A stretch of DNA of 64,000 nt from Hydrogenophaga sp. NFH-34 (GTDB lineage: Bacteria > Pseudomonadota > Gammaproteobacteria > Burkholderiales > Burkholderiaceae_C), in NCBI RefSeq assembly GCF_021401345.1, contig NZ_JACBGE010000011.1:1-64000 (forward strand), given 5' to 3'. Under the pieces are notes generated by a model. That model saw nothing but the letters and a program-made list of their open reading frames with translations. It ran no database searches and was not told where the DNA came from. The stretch's first letter is position 1. Each line of letters opens with the position of its first letter. The translations under genes and the position numbers were made by a program. Of this stretch, positions 35,108 through 44,194 are shown piece by piece.

Positions 35108-38100
35108 TCAGGCCGCTTTCTTCTCGGCGCAACGGCCAGACAGGTAACGGTTGGCCACCGATCGGCCATGCTGATCGTCCCACAGGCATCCAGCAATCTC
35201 GATTGCAGCCTTCACCGGTGCCTCGAATCTTCGAACGCGCTCCGCTTTGCGCTCCTCGGCCACGGTGTTTCCGTCACTGCTGATGCCGTGCCAGATATCC
35301 TTCACACGCTTTTCCACGCTGCGGTAGAAAGCCTTGCTGTGCAGAGGCGCTACTCCCATGAGGTGATCAATGGCCCGGCTCCATGACAGATTCGCTGAAT
35401 GCCGGTCGTGGAGAGGTCTTCCGCCTTCCGACCTGCGCTCGGCCCTGGTAGAGCCTCTTCCGATCCATGATTTGCCGCGAGAACTTCGACTGTAGCCGCC
35501 CGGCTTGTGGGTTGAGAACTTGACCCACGGCGCTTCTTCGTAATCAGACAATTCGCCTGAACGTTGAAGCCACTTCGATTCCAGTGTCTTCTTGATGATT
35601 GCTCTCCAGGAGATGGGCTTTGTAGAGCGGGCACTTTTTCGCATCGACTCAGATCGAAATCCCCTCGTGTTCAGGGTAAATTCAAGCTGTTCGGCTGTTC
35701 CATAGACACGAACCACATCCAGGAAGCTGGCGCGTGCGTAAGCGAAGACCGGTGGCGCATGTGGGCTAACCTGGTAGACCGCGATCGGGACTGTCAGGTA
35801 GAAATTCTGGGTGTAAGTCAGTTTTTCTGCGCTCGCCCTTGCAGTTTCGAGCCACTGCCTGAGCATGTCGCTGGGGATGCCATCACCGCTGCGCTGCGCA
35901 GTATCCAGTGTCTCCAGCAAACGGCTGCCCTCATTGATGGCTTTGTGTGCCTTTTTCAACGCAGGAAGCCGGATCGGCTCGGGGCTCGTATGGAGCCAGG
36001 TATCCAGCTCTGGCCAGCGCGTCACAACCTCTTCCGTGGCCTCCAGCGTCTTGTCCAGCAGCCAGACCGTGGATGCCGAGCCCAGTGACGCCTTGCTGCC
36101 CGAGACCTTCAGCAGATGCCGACGCACCCAGCTCCAGACCACAGCCGAGCCATATTCCTTGCGCTCTTCCTCGGGGACCACAGAGTACAGAGCGAACTGA
36201 TTCTTGCCCGTGCGCGTCAGCATGAGCGGCTGCAGGCCGTGCTTGTCGCACAGAGAACCCACCAGCGGCGCCATTGAATCTGCGAGGCTTGCCACAGGGA
36301 AAACCAGGGACATGAGCTGGCCGATGCCTGTCTTGTCGTTGAGGCTGGGTACAGGTGCTCCGCGGTGATCGGCTCGCCATGTCGCTACCGCCTGGTCGAT
36401 GGCCTCACTGATCTCGGATTCGGGCAGCACCTTCGCTTCGAGAGCTGCTTGGCGGATGTGCTCGCGAACCTTGGCCTCTGCCGCTTGATCGTTTTGCAGA
36501 ACACGCTCAACCCGGCGCAGCGTGCGAAGCCAGTTGATGGAACTGAATCGCTGGTCCCGGTCGTAGATGTAGCGGCGGACTTCAGCGAGCTTTACCCGGT
36601 CGATGCACAGCCACCATGATTGCAGATCCTCGCCCCGGTATGCATCGGGTCCGGTGAGCCATGCAGATCCGTTCTTTCGCCCGCGATCGGTTGAGACGGG
36701 GACTTGCAGGAAGATGTTGCCGGCCTTCTCGCTGGCGATCAGCGCGAGTCCATCCAGAGCGCTGCGGTCGATTCTCGCGTAGTTCTCCCTGCGAACCAAG
36801 GCAGTCGCCATGCTCAGTGTGTTGCCGCTGTCCACCACGACACGGGAACCCGAGCGAATGCCCTGGTTGTGTCGGCGCATCCATGCGTAAACCGTCTCAT
36901 CCTGTCCGCCCAGCAGTAGTCCGGGGTCATCGTTTTCCAGGAACCGCATGTAGCGCTGCTGGAAATCGACGCTCATGAAGGAAGCCTTCGATTCAGGGGG
37001 CGCGAAGTCACCAAACAGGTTCAGACGATGATCCAGGCCGCACAGCAGGATCAGAAAACGCCGGTAGTGCAGGGCCTGGTCCTCGAACCGACCAACAGCC
37101 TTGCCGAAGGCCACATCCTGAAGTCCGATAGTCGAGCCGTCGATGCCCTGAAAGGGCTTTTGAATGTCAAAACGGGTCGGGAAAAGTCGCTCGGCAGCCT
37201 CGTGCGACGGCTCGCATGAGTAGACCGCATGCACGTTGTGGCCGTTTCGAACCAGCAGGAACACGCGCTTGTTCTCCAGGTCGCGTGCCACCCTCTCGAA
37301 GGGGCTCATCTTCTCGCTGTACTCGACATTTCGGCGCGTGACTTGAACCGATACGACGCACCGTGGCGAGGGCAGGACCTGCCGGAGCAGTTCATCGTTG
37401 TCCGCAAGTCGGGTAAAGAACTTGCTCGTACTGGAGCAGTCGAAGCTCTCTTCCACGTCCACGTGGACGGCAAGTTCCTCATCCATGGCCAACTTGCCCT
37501 GAACGATGGTCAGTGGTTCGCTGGACGGCGCATCCTCTCCTTCGCGAACGGTGAACACGTCCACGCCTGCACCCGTGTAGAGGTTAAGGGATGCAATGCC
37601 TCGGCTGATCTGCTTGACCAGATCGATGCTCTTGCTGGACAGCGCCATGGCCACCTGGGCTTGCTCCGCCACATAGGGCGTAAGGCGCTTGAGGGTGCTC
37701 CCCATGTCCTCCGTTCGCGACTTGAGCCATTTCGATGTAGCCTCGGCGATAGCAACACGCCGACCGGCTTCAATCTGGAGGTCGCGCACCCCATCGGCAG
37801 TGACCCCCTCGCTGATCATCACGTCCAGCCGGTCGGAAATCGTGGTCTTGCGAACAGCAATGGGGTTGCCCTTGGCCTCGGAGCGACGTGCGGCTCGGCG
37901 GTGAATCCGGCGAAGGTCGGATTCCCGTTGTTCCTTATCCTTGACTTCGGACTGCACTCGTGACGCTTCTTCATGTTCGAAGCGCTCGACTGCTTCTTTT
38001 GCGGCTTCCTGTACCCCGGGCAGTTGGAGAGGGTTGATCTGTGCATCCAGCATCTCCTGCTGAAGGGACTGCACTTTGGCCATGATGGCAGCTTGGCCAG

Positions 38101-38449
38101 CAGCGCGGTCGATTGCGGCATCCTCGTCGCTGACACGCTCGAAGGCATCGAAGAACTGATTGGCCAAGAACGTATGGCGAGAGAACTGATCTCCCCATGT
38201 ATTTCGGGGGTGCCCCAGCACCGTTACCGAATGAAGCACACCCTCGAAGTAGAAGAGTGAGACGACGAGGTGAATGTCTCCAACTTGCAGGTCGGTGTCA
38301 CGGCTCCCCCATTCGCCAGTACCCTTTGCTGTGACATCCTTGACGGCCCGCCAATACTGGCCGGGCTCAAGGGTGTTCGAGCCTTCGATTCGATTCAGCG
38401 AAGGCTCATCAGGCGTGCCAGAGGGATCGAGAGAGGGCAAGTGTTCCAT
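35108..38449 (-). CDS. Giant protein of unknown function (1113 aa)
   Basis: The N-terminal quarter has a coiled-coil region (about residues 110-200, rich in Glu, Lys, Arg and Gln) and a second helical stretch. The middle is globular (SPFERVARDLENKRVFLLVRNGHNVHAVYS; RSGSRVVVDSGNTLS). The C-terminal 150 residues are strongly basic and Ser/Arg-rich, suggesting nucleic-acid binding. No Walker, nuclease or other catalytic motif could be recognised. It lies at the end of a minus-strand set with a Zn-finger protein, an MmcB-like nuclease and an AAA+ ATPase, which may form one system. The copying, defence or conjugation role is open. Confidence 0.8.
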   Translation of the reverse strand: MEHLPSLDPSGTPDEPSLNRIEGSNTLEPGQYWRAVKDVTAKGTGEWGSRDTDLQVGDIHLVVSLFYFEGVLHSVTVLGHPRNTWGDQFSRHTFLANQFFDAFERVSDEDAAIDRAAGQAAIMAKVQSLQQEMLDAQINPLQLPGVQEAAKEAVERFEHEEASRVQSEVKDKEQRESDLRRIHRRAARRSEAKGNPIAVRKTTISDRLDVMISEGVTADGVRDLQIEAGRRVAIAEATSKWLKSRTEDMGSTLKRLTPYVAEQAQVAMALSSKSIDLVKQISRGIASLNLYTGAGVDVFTVREGEDAPSSEPLTIVQGKLAMDEELAVHVDVEESFDCSSTSKFFTRLADNDELLRQVLPSPRCVVSVQVTRRNVEYSEKMSPFERVARDLENKRVFLLVRNGHNVHAVYSCEPSHEAAERLFPTRFDIQKPFQGIDGSTIGLQDVAFGKAVGRFEDQALHYRRFLILLCGLDHRLNLFGDFAPPESKASFMSVDFQQRYMRFLENDDPGLLLGGQDETVYAWMRRHNQGIRSGSRVVVDSGNTLSMATALVRRENYARIDRSALDGLALIASEKAGNIFLQVPVSTDRGRKNGSAWLTGPDAYRGEDLQSWWLCIDRVKLAEVRRYIYDRDQRFSSINWLRTLRRVERVLQNDQAAEAKVREHIRQAALEAKVLPESEISEAIDQAVATWRADHRGAPVPSLNDKTGIGQLMSLVFPVASLADSMAPLVGSLCDKHGLQPLMLTRTGKNQFALYSVVPEEERKEYGSAVVWSWVRRHLLKVSGSKASLGSASTVWLLDKTLEATEEVVTRWPELDTWLHTSPEPIRLPALKKAHKAINEGSRLLETLDTAQRSGDGIPSDMLRQWLETARASAEKLTYTQNFYLTVPIAVYQVSPHAPPVFAYARASFLDVVRVYGTAEQLEFTLNTRGFRSESMRKSARSTKPISWRAIIKKTLESKWLQRSGELSDYEEAPWVKFSTHKPGGYSRSSRGKSWIGRGSTRAERRSEGGRPLHDRHSANLSWSRAIDHLMGVAPLHSKAFYRSVEKRVKDIWHGISSDGNTVAEERKAERVRRFEAPVKAAIEIAGCLWDDQHGRSVANRYLSGRCAEKKAA

Positions 38450-38505
38450 GCAACCAGCATCACACGCCCTGTGCTGGTTTCAAGAATAAAAAAGTAGCGC
38501 ATTGC

Positions 38506-38790
38506 TTAGCGCTTCTTGCCTCCTTCGAATGAGCCAGGTATGCGGCGGTTCAGTGCATCCATTGCGGACTTTGACTTGCGAATACTAGTAGGGGCTATTG
38601 CCGGCGCGGTTTCAGTGTACTTTCGAGCTGCCTTTATGCACTCGGAGCATAAATGCAAGTAGCCTTGATTGGTTTCGACTCCGAAATGCGGTAACCAGAT
38701 CATGCACGTAGTGCATGGACCTGTCTTGTGCAAGGGACTTGCTTCGCCATGGATGCGAAGCTGAGCCAGCTTTCGTGGGCGACGCTTCAT
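38506..38790 (-). CDS. Small Cys-rich (Zn-finger-like) protein
   Basis: 94 aa, basic, with CTTC and LCSEC about 25 residues apart, a possible zinc knuckle. It starts MKRRPRKLAQLRIHGEASP. It lies directly upstream of the 1113-aa gene on the same strand. Confidence 0.55.
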   Translation of the reverse strand: MKRRPRKLAQLRIHGEASPLHKTGPCTTCMIWLPHFGVETNQGYLHLCSECIKAARKYTETAPAIAPTSIRKSKSAMDALNRRIPGSFEGGKKR

Positions 38791-38806
38791 GGGGACAGGA
38801 TGGTTA

Positions 38807-38914
38807 CTATCGGCAGGCCTTGATTGTCTCATCCTCGGGGTCGACGCCGTTGGCCACGGCCATATCCCGGTAGTTCTTGAACAGCGCCCGACCATCGTCA
38901 TGAATCTTCGACAT
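38807..38914 (-). CDS. Short ORF, possibly the end of a decayed gene
   Basis: 35 aa (MSKIHDDGRALFKNYRDMAVANGVDPEDETIKACR) with good codon use; the frame stays coding-like upstream to a TAA near 39000 without a start. A 13-codon ORF beginning at 39043 ends at that TAA. This suggests a frameshifted small gene. Confidence 0.3.
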   Translation of the reverse strand: MSKIHDDGRALFKNYRDMAVANGVDPEDETIKACR

Positions 38915-39039
38915 GTCGAGGTCGCCCCGAATCTGGGCCAGACGAACAGCCAGGTTGTTGTCCGCGCCACGCAGGAGGAAGCCGGCGCAGGCAGCAGGCT
39001 TTTAAGAGTCGGATTCGTGGCAAGAGAACACGTGGTCGC

Positions 39040-39219
39040 TCATGTCATAGGCCGTTCTCGCTGAATGGCGAAAAGCCTCTGCAGGGAACGACCCGGCATT
39101 CTCCATGACCCAGGGGCAACCGCCACTTGGCTGTGCGCGATAGCATCGCTTTGCCCCCCCTTGACGGTGACCACCTGATGATCAGGGCCGGCAGGTCGGA
39201 CTTCGAGGATTTCTTTCAT
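39040..39219 (-). CDS. Hypothetical protein
   Basis: 59 aa from MKEILEVRPAGPDHQ; longer starts at 39255 and 39303 exist without a clear ribosome site. Unknown function. Nothing else is visible between this and the MmcB-like gene. Confidence 0.3.
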   Translation of the reverse strand: MKEILEVRPAGPDHQVVTVKGGQSDAIAHSQVAVAPGSWRMPGRSLQRLFAIQRERPMT

Positions 39220-39382
39220 GTGTAGACAAGGCCAGTGGCCAATGTGAGCATGCATTGTTCGTGCTCGCCGCCAGATTACCCCATGGACGAACACCTTTGG
39301 CAAAAATTCTGCCCTGTGGCGAAGACGGTTGCGAGCAGGACGAAAAAGAGGAACAGCCCACCGAGAAACAGCGAACGGATGC

Positions 39383-40261
39383 TCATAAAGGCGCTCTTTT
39401 GGACCAATCAGGATTCGCCAGGGTGGGCAACGAGAGGGCCTCGGACAGCGCCGCTTGCACTTGCGAAAGAGCCGTTCTAAGGAAAACCACTTCGCTGTCC
39501 TTGCTCAAGCGTAGTGCATGCTCTTCGGCCCGGATCTTGATGCGGGACACAGACGAGTCGGGAGGTAACCCAAGTGCAACTGCCAGATCCGCACGAACCG
39601 CATCCACCTTCGTGGCCTTCTGTCGAGCTTCATCAATCAACTTTTCCTCAAGCACGCGAACGCGCTCGGCCTGGCCCTCGGCTGCTTTGCGTAACGCCTC
39701 CGTTTCTCGCTCAAAGTGGGACTCCGCAGCGCCTCGGTCATCTAGGACCTGTCGGACATGCTTCCCAAGCTTCGAGCCAATTCGATGCCGAGCGAGCCAT
39801 TCGTCAGAAAAACTGGGTGAAAGAGAAAGTGCGATTCGTGAGTGTTCACGCCCCAAGCCATCGATCAGCAGCTTGCACCAGGCCTCATGGGGGAGGGTGT
39901 TGATCGGCCTGAGGGTCGGGGCCTTGACAGTGCGCCAGCCGGCTTCGCTTCTGGTCATCAAGCCGCATCCTTCAGGAAGATCATTTTTGTTGATTAGTCC
40001 GGCCGGAACCGCGAACGTGATGCCAGCGGCATAGGGCAAGTAGGTTTGCCACTTGCCGCTGGTGACATCGCGCCGGTAATCCGCGACGGAAACCTTGACC
40101 TCGTAGGCCAGCGGACGAAACTTCACGAACGACGGTTCGAGTGAGTAGACATCCGGCCGCGGTGATCCGCTGGGGCCAAGTTGCATGTCGGTCCAGACCA
40201 GTCGGACAGATCTGCCCCTGACGTGGTTTGCCAGATCCTTGGCCAACTCGTCGTGGGTCAT
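39383..40261 (-). CDS. MmcB-like PD-(D/E)xK nuclease with coiled-coil tail
   Basis: 292 aa. The N-terminal nuclease core shows Asp37 (RPDVYS) and Glu54-x-Lys56 (YEVKVSVADYRRD), followed by KWQTYLPYAAGITFAVP, as in MmcB (DUF2026-like) DNA repair nucleases. Residues about 170-250 form a coiled coil (FERETEALRKAAEGQAERVRVLEEKL), absent from ordinary MmcB. The start overlaps the AAA+ stop as ATGA, so the ATPase and nuclease are made together. Confidence 0.75.
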   Translation of the reverse strand: MTHDELAKDLANHVRGRSVRLVWTDMQLGPSGSPRPDVYSLEPSFVKFRPLAYEVKVSVADYRRDVTSGKWQTYLPYAAGITFAVPAGLINKNDLPEGCGLMTRSEAGWRTVKAPTLRPINTLPHEAWCKLLIDGLGREHSRIALSLSPSFSDEWLARHRIGSKLGKHVRQVLDDRGAAESHFERETEALRKAAEGQAERVRVLEEKLIDEARQKATKVDAVRADLAVALGLPPDSSVSRIKIRAEEHALRLSKDSEVVFLRTALSQVQAALSEALSLPTLANPDWSKRAPL

Positions 40262-41880
40262 CTTGCGCCCTCCAAGGGGGTCATATCGATGGCCCGGAAC
40301 ATGGCACACTGGCGGAAGAGGTCGATGGACAGCGGTTGCTCCCTTTTTTTCGCCATCCGAAGCACCAGGCGCAGCAGCATCTTGATGTCCCGCGGAGCGA
40401 TCTGAGGGAACAGCTTCAAAAGCTGCTCCACCAATGCCGTATCGAGGGTTGTGTCGAAATGGGCCGCGATCACACTCCAAATCTTGCGTGCGTCAGCGGG
40501 AAAGGGTGGGCTGTAGTCGATGATGGCGGCGCACCGGGAGAGGAAGGCCTCATCGATGTCATCCGGCCTGTTGGTCGTCATGAAGATCAAGCCGTCGAAG
40601 TATTCGAGCGTGCGCAGGAACTCCGCGACGATGGCATTTTGCTCAATGCTGGTACCGCGCTTGCTCACGAAGACATCGCACTCGTCCAGCAGCAGGACGC
40701 AATTCCAGCGCCTTGCCCTGTTGAAAATCACCTTCAGGTTCCTCTCGATGGCTTCGGCCGTTGTGCCAAGGCTGCCCGAGTGGACCTTGTACAGGGGCTT
40801 TTCGATCAGCTCGGCATACACCTCGGCGGTCAGCGTCTTGCCAACGCCTGGGATGCCCTTGCACAGGATGATGTTGCCCGCGCTCTTGCCCTCGATGATG
40901 TCGCCTGTGAACGCGCCAATGTCGGTCGTGAGAACGTCCAGGAGATCGCGGTGAGTTTCGGGCAATATGAGCTTGCTGCCCAGGGACTTGTCGTAGTCGT
41001 AGGGCATCAGGTGGCAGGTGTTCACCCAAAAGGACTCCTGGCACTCCATGTCGAACGCTACGGCCAGCGGGTGCTCGGGTACGTTGCCGTGGCCATCGTG
41101 GTCCGGTACCTTCTCGAAGATGACTGATTCTTCACTCTGCAGACGTGAGCCGCGAGCTTCATCATCCAGGTCCCAGATCACACGGCTGGCGTTGAATCGA
41201 AAGCCTTCGCTTCCGTAGCCTTCGACTTTCCGCAGCATCGGCCCAGTAGCGCGAAACTGCTTTGAGAACGCACCGGCCTCAAGGCCATGATGCCGGTCCA
41301 TGGCCGCCTGATATTCCGCCTTCAGGCGCTCGGACTCCTTGAGGATGCCGTGCGACTCAAGAATCGAATCAACCCGTTTGCGTGCCACGGCGTTGGGGTG
41401 GAAGGTATGGGTGCGGCGACAGGTGTCCATTGTCGACCCATGACCATCGGCCATTGTGTATGAGATTGTCGAGATCGAAACGGAGGGCGTCGAATCTCGT
41501 CTGTAGCCATCATGGTACGAAATGTCTGTGACAAGCTCCGGCAGCAACTGGCCGTCCGAGCGCTCCACATAGATCCATCCATCGATGGCCTCGTGTCGAA
41601 TGTAGGAAGTCAGTACCTCCTTGAAGGCATTGAAGTTCGGGACCGGCTTGGAAAAGTCTCCTTCCAGAGCCTGGAGGATGACCTCGATAGTCCTTGAAAG
41701 CTTCGCTTGCTTGTGATCGCAGGCCAGCCGCAGAAGCTCGGTCAAGGCATCTTTATCGAGGTGGTCCGACAAGAGCTGGATATCTTCGTCGCTTCGATGG
41801 GAACCAACCCTCTCCCGAGCACGCTTGAGTTTCTCATTGGAGGTTGCCAGTAGGATTTCTTTGGAGACGATCAGGGACAT
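40258..41880 (-). CDS. AAA+ ATPase
   Basis: 540 aa. The 300-residue N-terminal domain is of unknown type. The AAA+ core has Walker A GIPGVGKT (342-349), Walker B LLLDE (396-400), sensor-1 Asn437 (TTNRPDDIDEAFLSRC) and an arginine finger at about 449. It is closest to the ATAD3/BCS1/FtsH-like remodeler class. It is coupled to the MmcB-like nuclease, suggesting a motor-nuclease machine. Confidence 0.88.
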   Translation of the reverse strand: MSLIVSKEILLATSNEKLKRARERVGSHRSDEDIQLLSDHLDKDALTELLRLACDHKQAKLSRTIEVILQALEGDFSKPVPNFNAFKEVLTSYIRHEAIDGWIYVERSDGQLLPELVTDISYHDGYRRDSTPSVSISTISYTMADGHGSTMDTCRRTHTFHPNAVARKRVDSILESHGILKESERLKAEYQAAMDRHHGLEAGAFSKQFRATGPMLRKVEGYGSEGFRFNASRVIWDLDDEARGSRLQSEESVIFEKVPDHDGHGNVPEHPLAVAFDMECQESFWVNTCHLMPYDYDKSLGSKLILPETHRDLLDVLTTDIGAFTGDIIEGKSAGNIILCKGIPGVGKTLTAEVYAELIEKPLYKVHSGSLGTTAEAIERNLKVIFNRARRWNCVLLLDECDVFVSKRGTSIEQNAIVAEFLRTLEYFDGLIFMTTNRPDDIDEAFLSRCAAIIDYSPPFPADARKIWSVIAAHFDTTLDTALVEQLLKLFPQIAPRDIKMLLRLVLRMAKKREQPLSIDLFRQCAMFRAIDMTPLEGAR

Positions 41881-41955
41881 GGGTGTTGCCGTTCGAAATG
41901 GAAATGGCCTTGGTTGCGCTGAACCAGCATCCCATCGTGCGTCTTTCAGTCAAAC

Positions 41956-42159
41956 TCATGCCAGGCCAAATCGCCGAGCCCAGTCCTTCATGCATTCGGA
42001 AGCAAAGGCCACAAGCGGCGCCGGCAACGACACCTGGATGCGTCCGACATACACCAGCACCGAAAGCACAAAGAGAATCGCCCCCGCGTAGACACCTGCG
42101 ACGAAGATCGCAGCTCTCCTGTCTCTGGTGTCCTGCATGGGCATGGTTCGTACTGACAT
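41956..42159 (-). CDS. Small membrane protein
   Basis: 67 aa from MSVRTMPMQDTRDRR with one or two hydrophobic segments (AAIFVAGVYAGAILFVLSVLV). Unknown. It lies 75 bp before the AAA+ gene. Confidence 0.45.
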   Translation of the reverse strand: MSVRTMPMQDTRDRRAAIFVAGVYAGAILFVLSVLVYVGRIQVSLPAPLVAFASECMKDWARRFGLA

Positions 42160-42264
42160 GCCCCCATGTTCGAGCCTGCTCAAGATCGCTGTGACTCGAT
42201 TCAGAGTCCATGCTCGCTGTCATTTGCCAGTCCACATACGAGCGGGGACCGCAACTGCGCGAAC

Positions 42265-42293
42265 AAAAAAAGACCGCCCAAATTTGAGCGGTC
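42265..42293 (-). terminator. Terminator built from AAATTT palindrome copy 3
   Basis: On the minus strand a stem GACCGCTC/GGGCGGTC with an AAATTT loop is followed by seven T. It lies 22 bp after the 87-aa gene, so it should end that transcript. Core GCCCAAATTTGAGC matches the element-wide palindrome. Confidence 0.8.
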
Positions 42294-42314
42294 CCGATCG
42301 AGATGGTGGAGCCT

Positions 42315-42578
42315 TCAGTCCGTTTGGACCTGCTGAGCGATTTGCTTGCACTCGGTGGCCAGATCGATTTCGCCGGATGCGATGATCTTCAGACTTTCGG
42401 TGCTCAGAATGTCCATCACCACGCTCAGACGCCGTTCAAGGGCCTGATGAGCTATGGTGGGCCATAAATCCTTGGCATGAGTGATATCGTTGATCATGCT
42501 CGGACGTCCAGTCAGGAGTCTGGCGATTGCCTGACGTTCTTCGACGGACAGCCCGGGGGGCTTGTTCGGATTCGTCAT
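42315..42578 (-). CDS. Hypothetical protein
   Basis: 87 aa, helical (LSVEERQAIARLLTGRPSMINDITHAKDLWPTIAHQALERR). Unknown. A strong terminator follows directly. Confidence 0.55.
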   Translation of the reverse strand: MTNPNKPPGLSVEERQAIARLLTGRPSMINDITHAKDLWPTIAHQALERRLSVVMDILSTESLKIIASGEIDLATECKQIAQQVQTD

Positions 42579-42977
42579 GTAGTTGTGCGCGGGAGACCCC
42601 TAGTGGGGCTGGATAGTGTCCTGCGTCGGCAGATGTCGTTCCCGCTTCTCCTTTCCATGCACTATCCAAAATACTCCGCAGGCCGTGCGGCACGGGCCTT
42701 CCCACCCAGTCGCCTTGTGAAATGAAGCATGAGGTCAACCTCGGATTTGACGGGGGTAGAAGTGCAAAGTAAGTATTTCATGGAAAACATGAAACTCAAC
42801 CCTTCATATGACTTAAACTGCAACCGCCGGTTAACCGGTCCCGCTTTTCCTCCCTGAGCGGGCTGACCAATGGTCAGTTCAAGACCCCGCAATCCGGGGT
42901 CTTTTCTTTGGGGAATCGGCTATTGCTTTGAGTCGGTTTCGATGTTGGCATGAGCATCGCGCCTCCTATCCTCGGGT
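42579..42977 (+). other. 398-bp intergenic region with a possible small RNA
   Basis: On the plus strand TTGACG at 42747, a weak -10, a 25-codon ORF (MENMKLNPSYDLNCNRR...) at 42779, the hairpin CTGACC-AAT-GGTCAG and the terminator AAGACCCCG/CGGGGTCTT followed by TTTTC (42881-42907). The ordered set suggests a short transcript that ends before the 82-aa gene. Confidence 0.4.
42881..42907 (+). terminator. Rho-independent terminator
   Basis: A 9-bp stem AAGACCCCG/CGGGGTCTT with loop CAATC, then TTTTC. No annotated plus-strand gene precedes it, so it implies an unannotated transcript. Confidence 0.75.
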
Positions 42978-43226
42978 ATGGCAAAGTGGATCGCGTGCAC
43001 CGAGCAAACCGCCTCCGAGTTCAAGGACGCCATCAGGGGATGGCCCGAGGTAGACAACCTGATCAGAGGACTTCAGGCCCAGGGCGTCTTTCCTGGAATG
43101 AAGAACATGCGGATGGTCTTCGATCCCGAAAAAATAGCGCCTGAAGACCCCCTAAGGGTGCGTCTTCAGGCGCTACAGAATGCAGAGGATGCCCGTCTTG
43201 CGGGTGGGCGAGATCAGGAGGGCTGA
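42978..43226 (+). CDS. Hypothetical protein
   Basis: 82 aa (MAKWIACTEQTASEFKDAIRGWPEVDNL...). Its second half runs across the parB terminator hairpin, and it overlaps the parB end by 13 bp. Weak ribosome site. Possibly real and convergent. Confidence 0.4.
   Translation: MAKWIACTEQTASEFKDAIRGWPEVDNLIRGLQAQGVFPGMKNMRMVFDPEKIAPEDPLRVRLQALQNAEDARLAGGRDQEG
43129..43175 (-). terminator. Rho-independent terminator of parB
   Basis: A perfect 14-bp inverted repeat TAGCGCCTGAAGAC/GTCTTCAGGCGCTA (43135-43148, 43162-43175) followed on the minus strand by ATTTTTT. It lies 38 bp after the parB stop, inside the convergent 82-aa ORF. Confidence 0.8.
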
Positions 43227-44137
43227 GCGTCCTTCTTGCTGGCCTTCTCGGCCTTGGCCGCCTTCTTCTGGGCCTTTTCCTGCTCGGCAGCGATGAAGCC
43301 CTTGAGTTCGTCGGCCGTCTTCATGCCGCCCAGGAACGCCAGGAACTTCAGGAAGCGCTCGTCGTCATCGAGCTTCTCCTGCCGCAGGTAGTCGATACTA
43401 CGTACGAGGACCGGCTTGGCCACACGGGGCGTCGCATTGATGTGCTTGGGCGTCATGCGCGTCTTGCCGGACGCCTCGGCCTTGGCCAGGCCTGCCTTGA
43501 GCATTTCCAGTGCCTTCGGGCCATGCTTCTTGAGCATGTCGATCGCCAGGCTGGCGCTCACCTTGTCCACTTCGACCAGCTTGCGAACTTCGCTCGGCGC
43601 CGCCATCAGGGTCATCAGGCCGTCCAGATAGGTTTCGGTGAAGCCCATCTTCTTTGCGATCGTGGCGATTTCCATGCCGTATCCGGCGAGCCGCTTGCAG
43701 ACGAGGGCCTGCTCGAACGGGGTCAGCGGGTTGCCGTTGTTGCCCACATGCAATGCGATGGTCAGGTCTTCCATCGACGTGCCATGGGGCTTGGTGACCA
43801 CAGGCAGCAGCTCGATTTCAGCACCCTCGGAGATCGCCAGGTCAACGGCGTCCAGACGGGTGTGACCATCCGTGACGATGATGACCTGCTGACCGCCATC
43901 ATCGAGGGCCACATATCCTGCCAGGGGCTTGTCGGGGTAAAAGCCGTTTTCCTTGATGGAGTCGGCGATCTCGCGCACACGTGCGGCGTACTTGTCGTTG
44001 CGGACACGGACGTTGAAGTCCTTGGCGACCTGGATGTTGGAGCGCGGAACTTTCCACAGATCGCTACTGCCGGCGCCGGCCTCCTTCATGGCCTTCTTGA
44101 CCGAGCCCGGGAAAAACTGGATTTGCTGTTCAGACAT
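43214..44137 (-). CDS. ParB-like nuclease/partition protein
   Basis: 307 aa. An N-terminal ParB/Srx domain (DGHTRLDAVDLA as the GxRR-like motif) is followed by a KorB/ParB HTH (LTPFEQALVCKRLAGYGMEIATIAKKMGFTETYLDGLMTL) and a Lys/Ala-rich tail. No parA is adjacent. It may bind the repeated palindromes (untested) or regulate genes like KorB. Confidence 0.85.
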   Translation of the reverse strand: MSEQQIQFFPGSVKKAMKEAGAGSSDLWKVPRSNIQVAKDFNVRVRNDKYAARVREIADSIKENGFYPDKPLAGYVALDDGGQQVIIVTDGHTRLDAVDLAISEGAEIELLPVVTKPHGTSMEDLTIALHVGNNGNPLTPFEQALVCKRLAGYGMEIATIAKKMGFTETYLDGLMTLMAAPSEVRKLVEVDKVSASLAIDMLKKHGPKALEMLKAGLAKAEASGKTRMTPKHINATPRVAKPVLVRSIDYLRQEKLDDDERFLKFLAFLGGMKTADELKGFIAAEQEKAQKKAAKAEKASKKDAQPS

Positions 44138-44194
44138 GGATTGCTCCTACAAGTTGGTTTAGGTGATATCAGCTTCTCACCCACAACTTCATAA

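Noticed and set aside
42272-42293. Treating palindrome copy 3 only as an operator
   Set aside because: It is followed by seven T on the minus strand just after a gene end, so terminator is the simpler reading for this copy.
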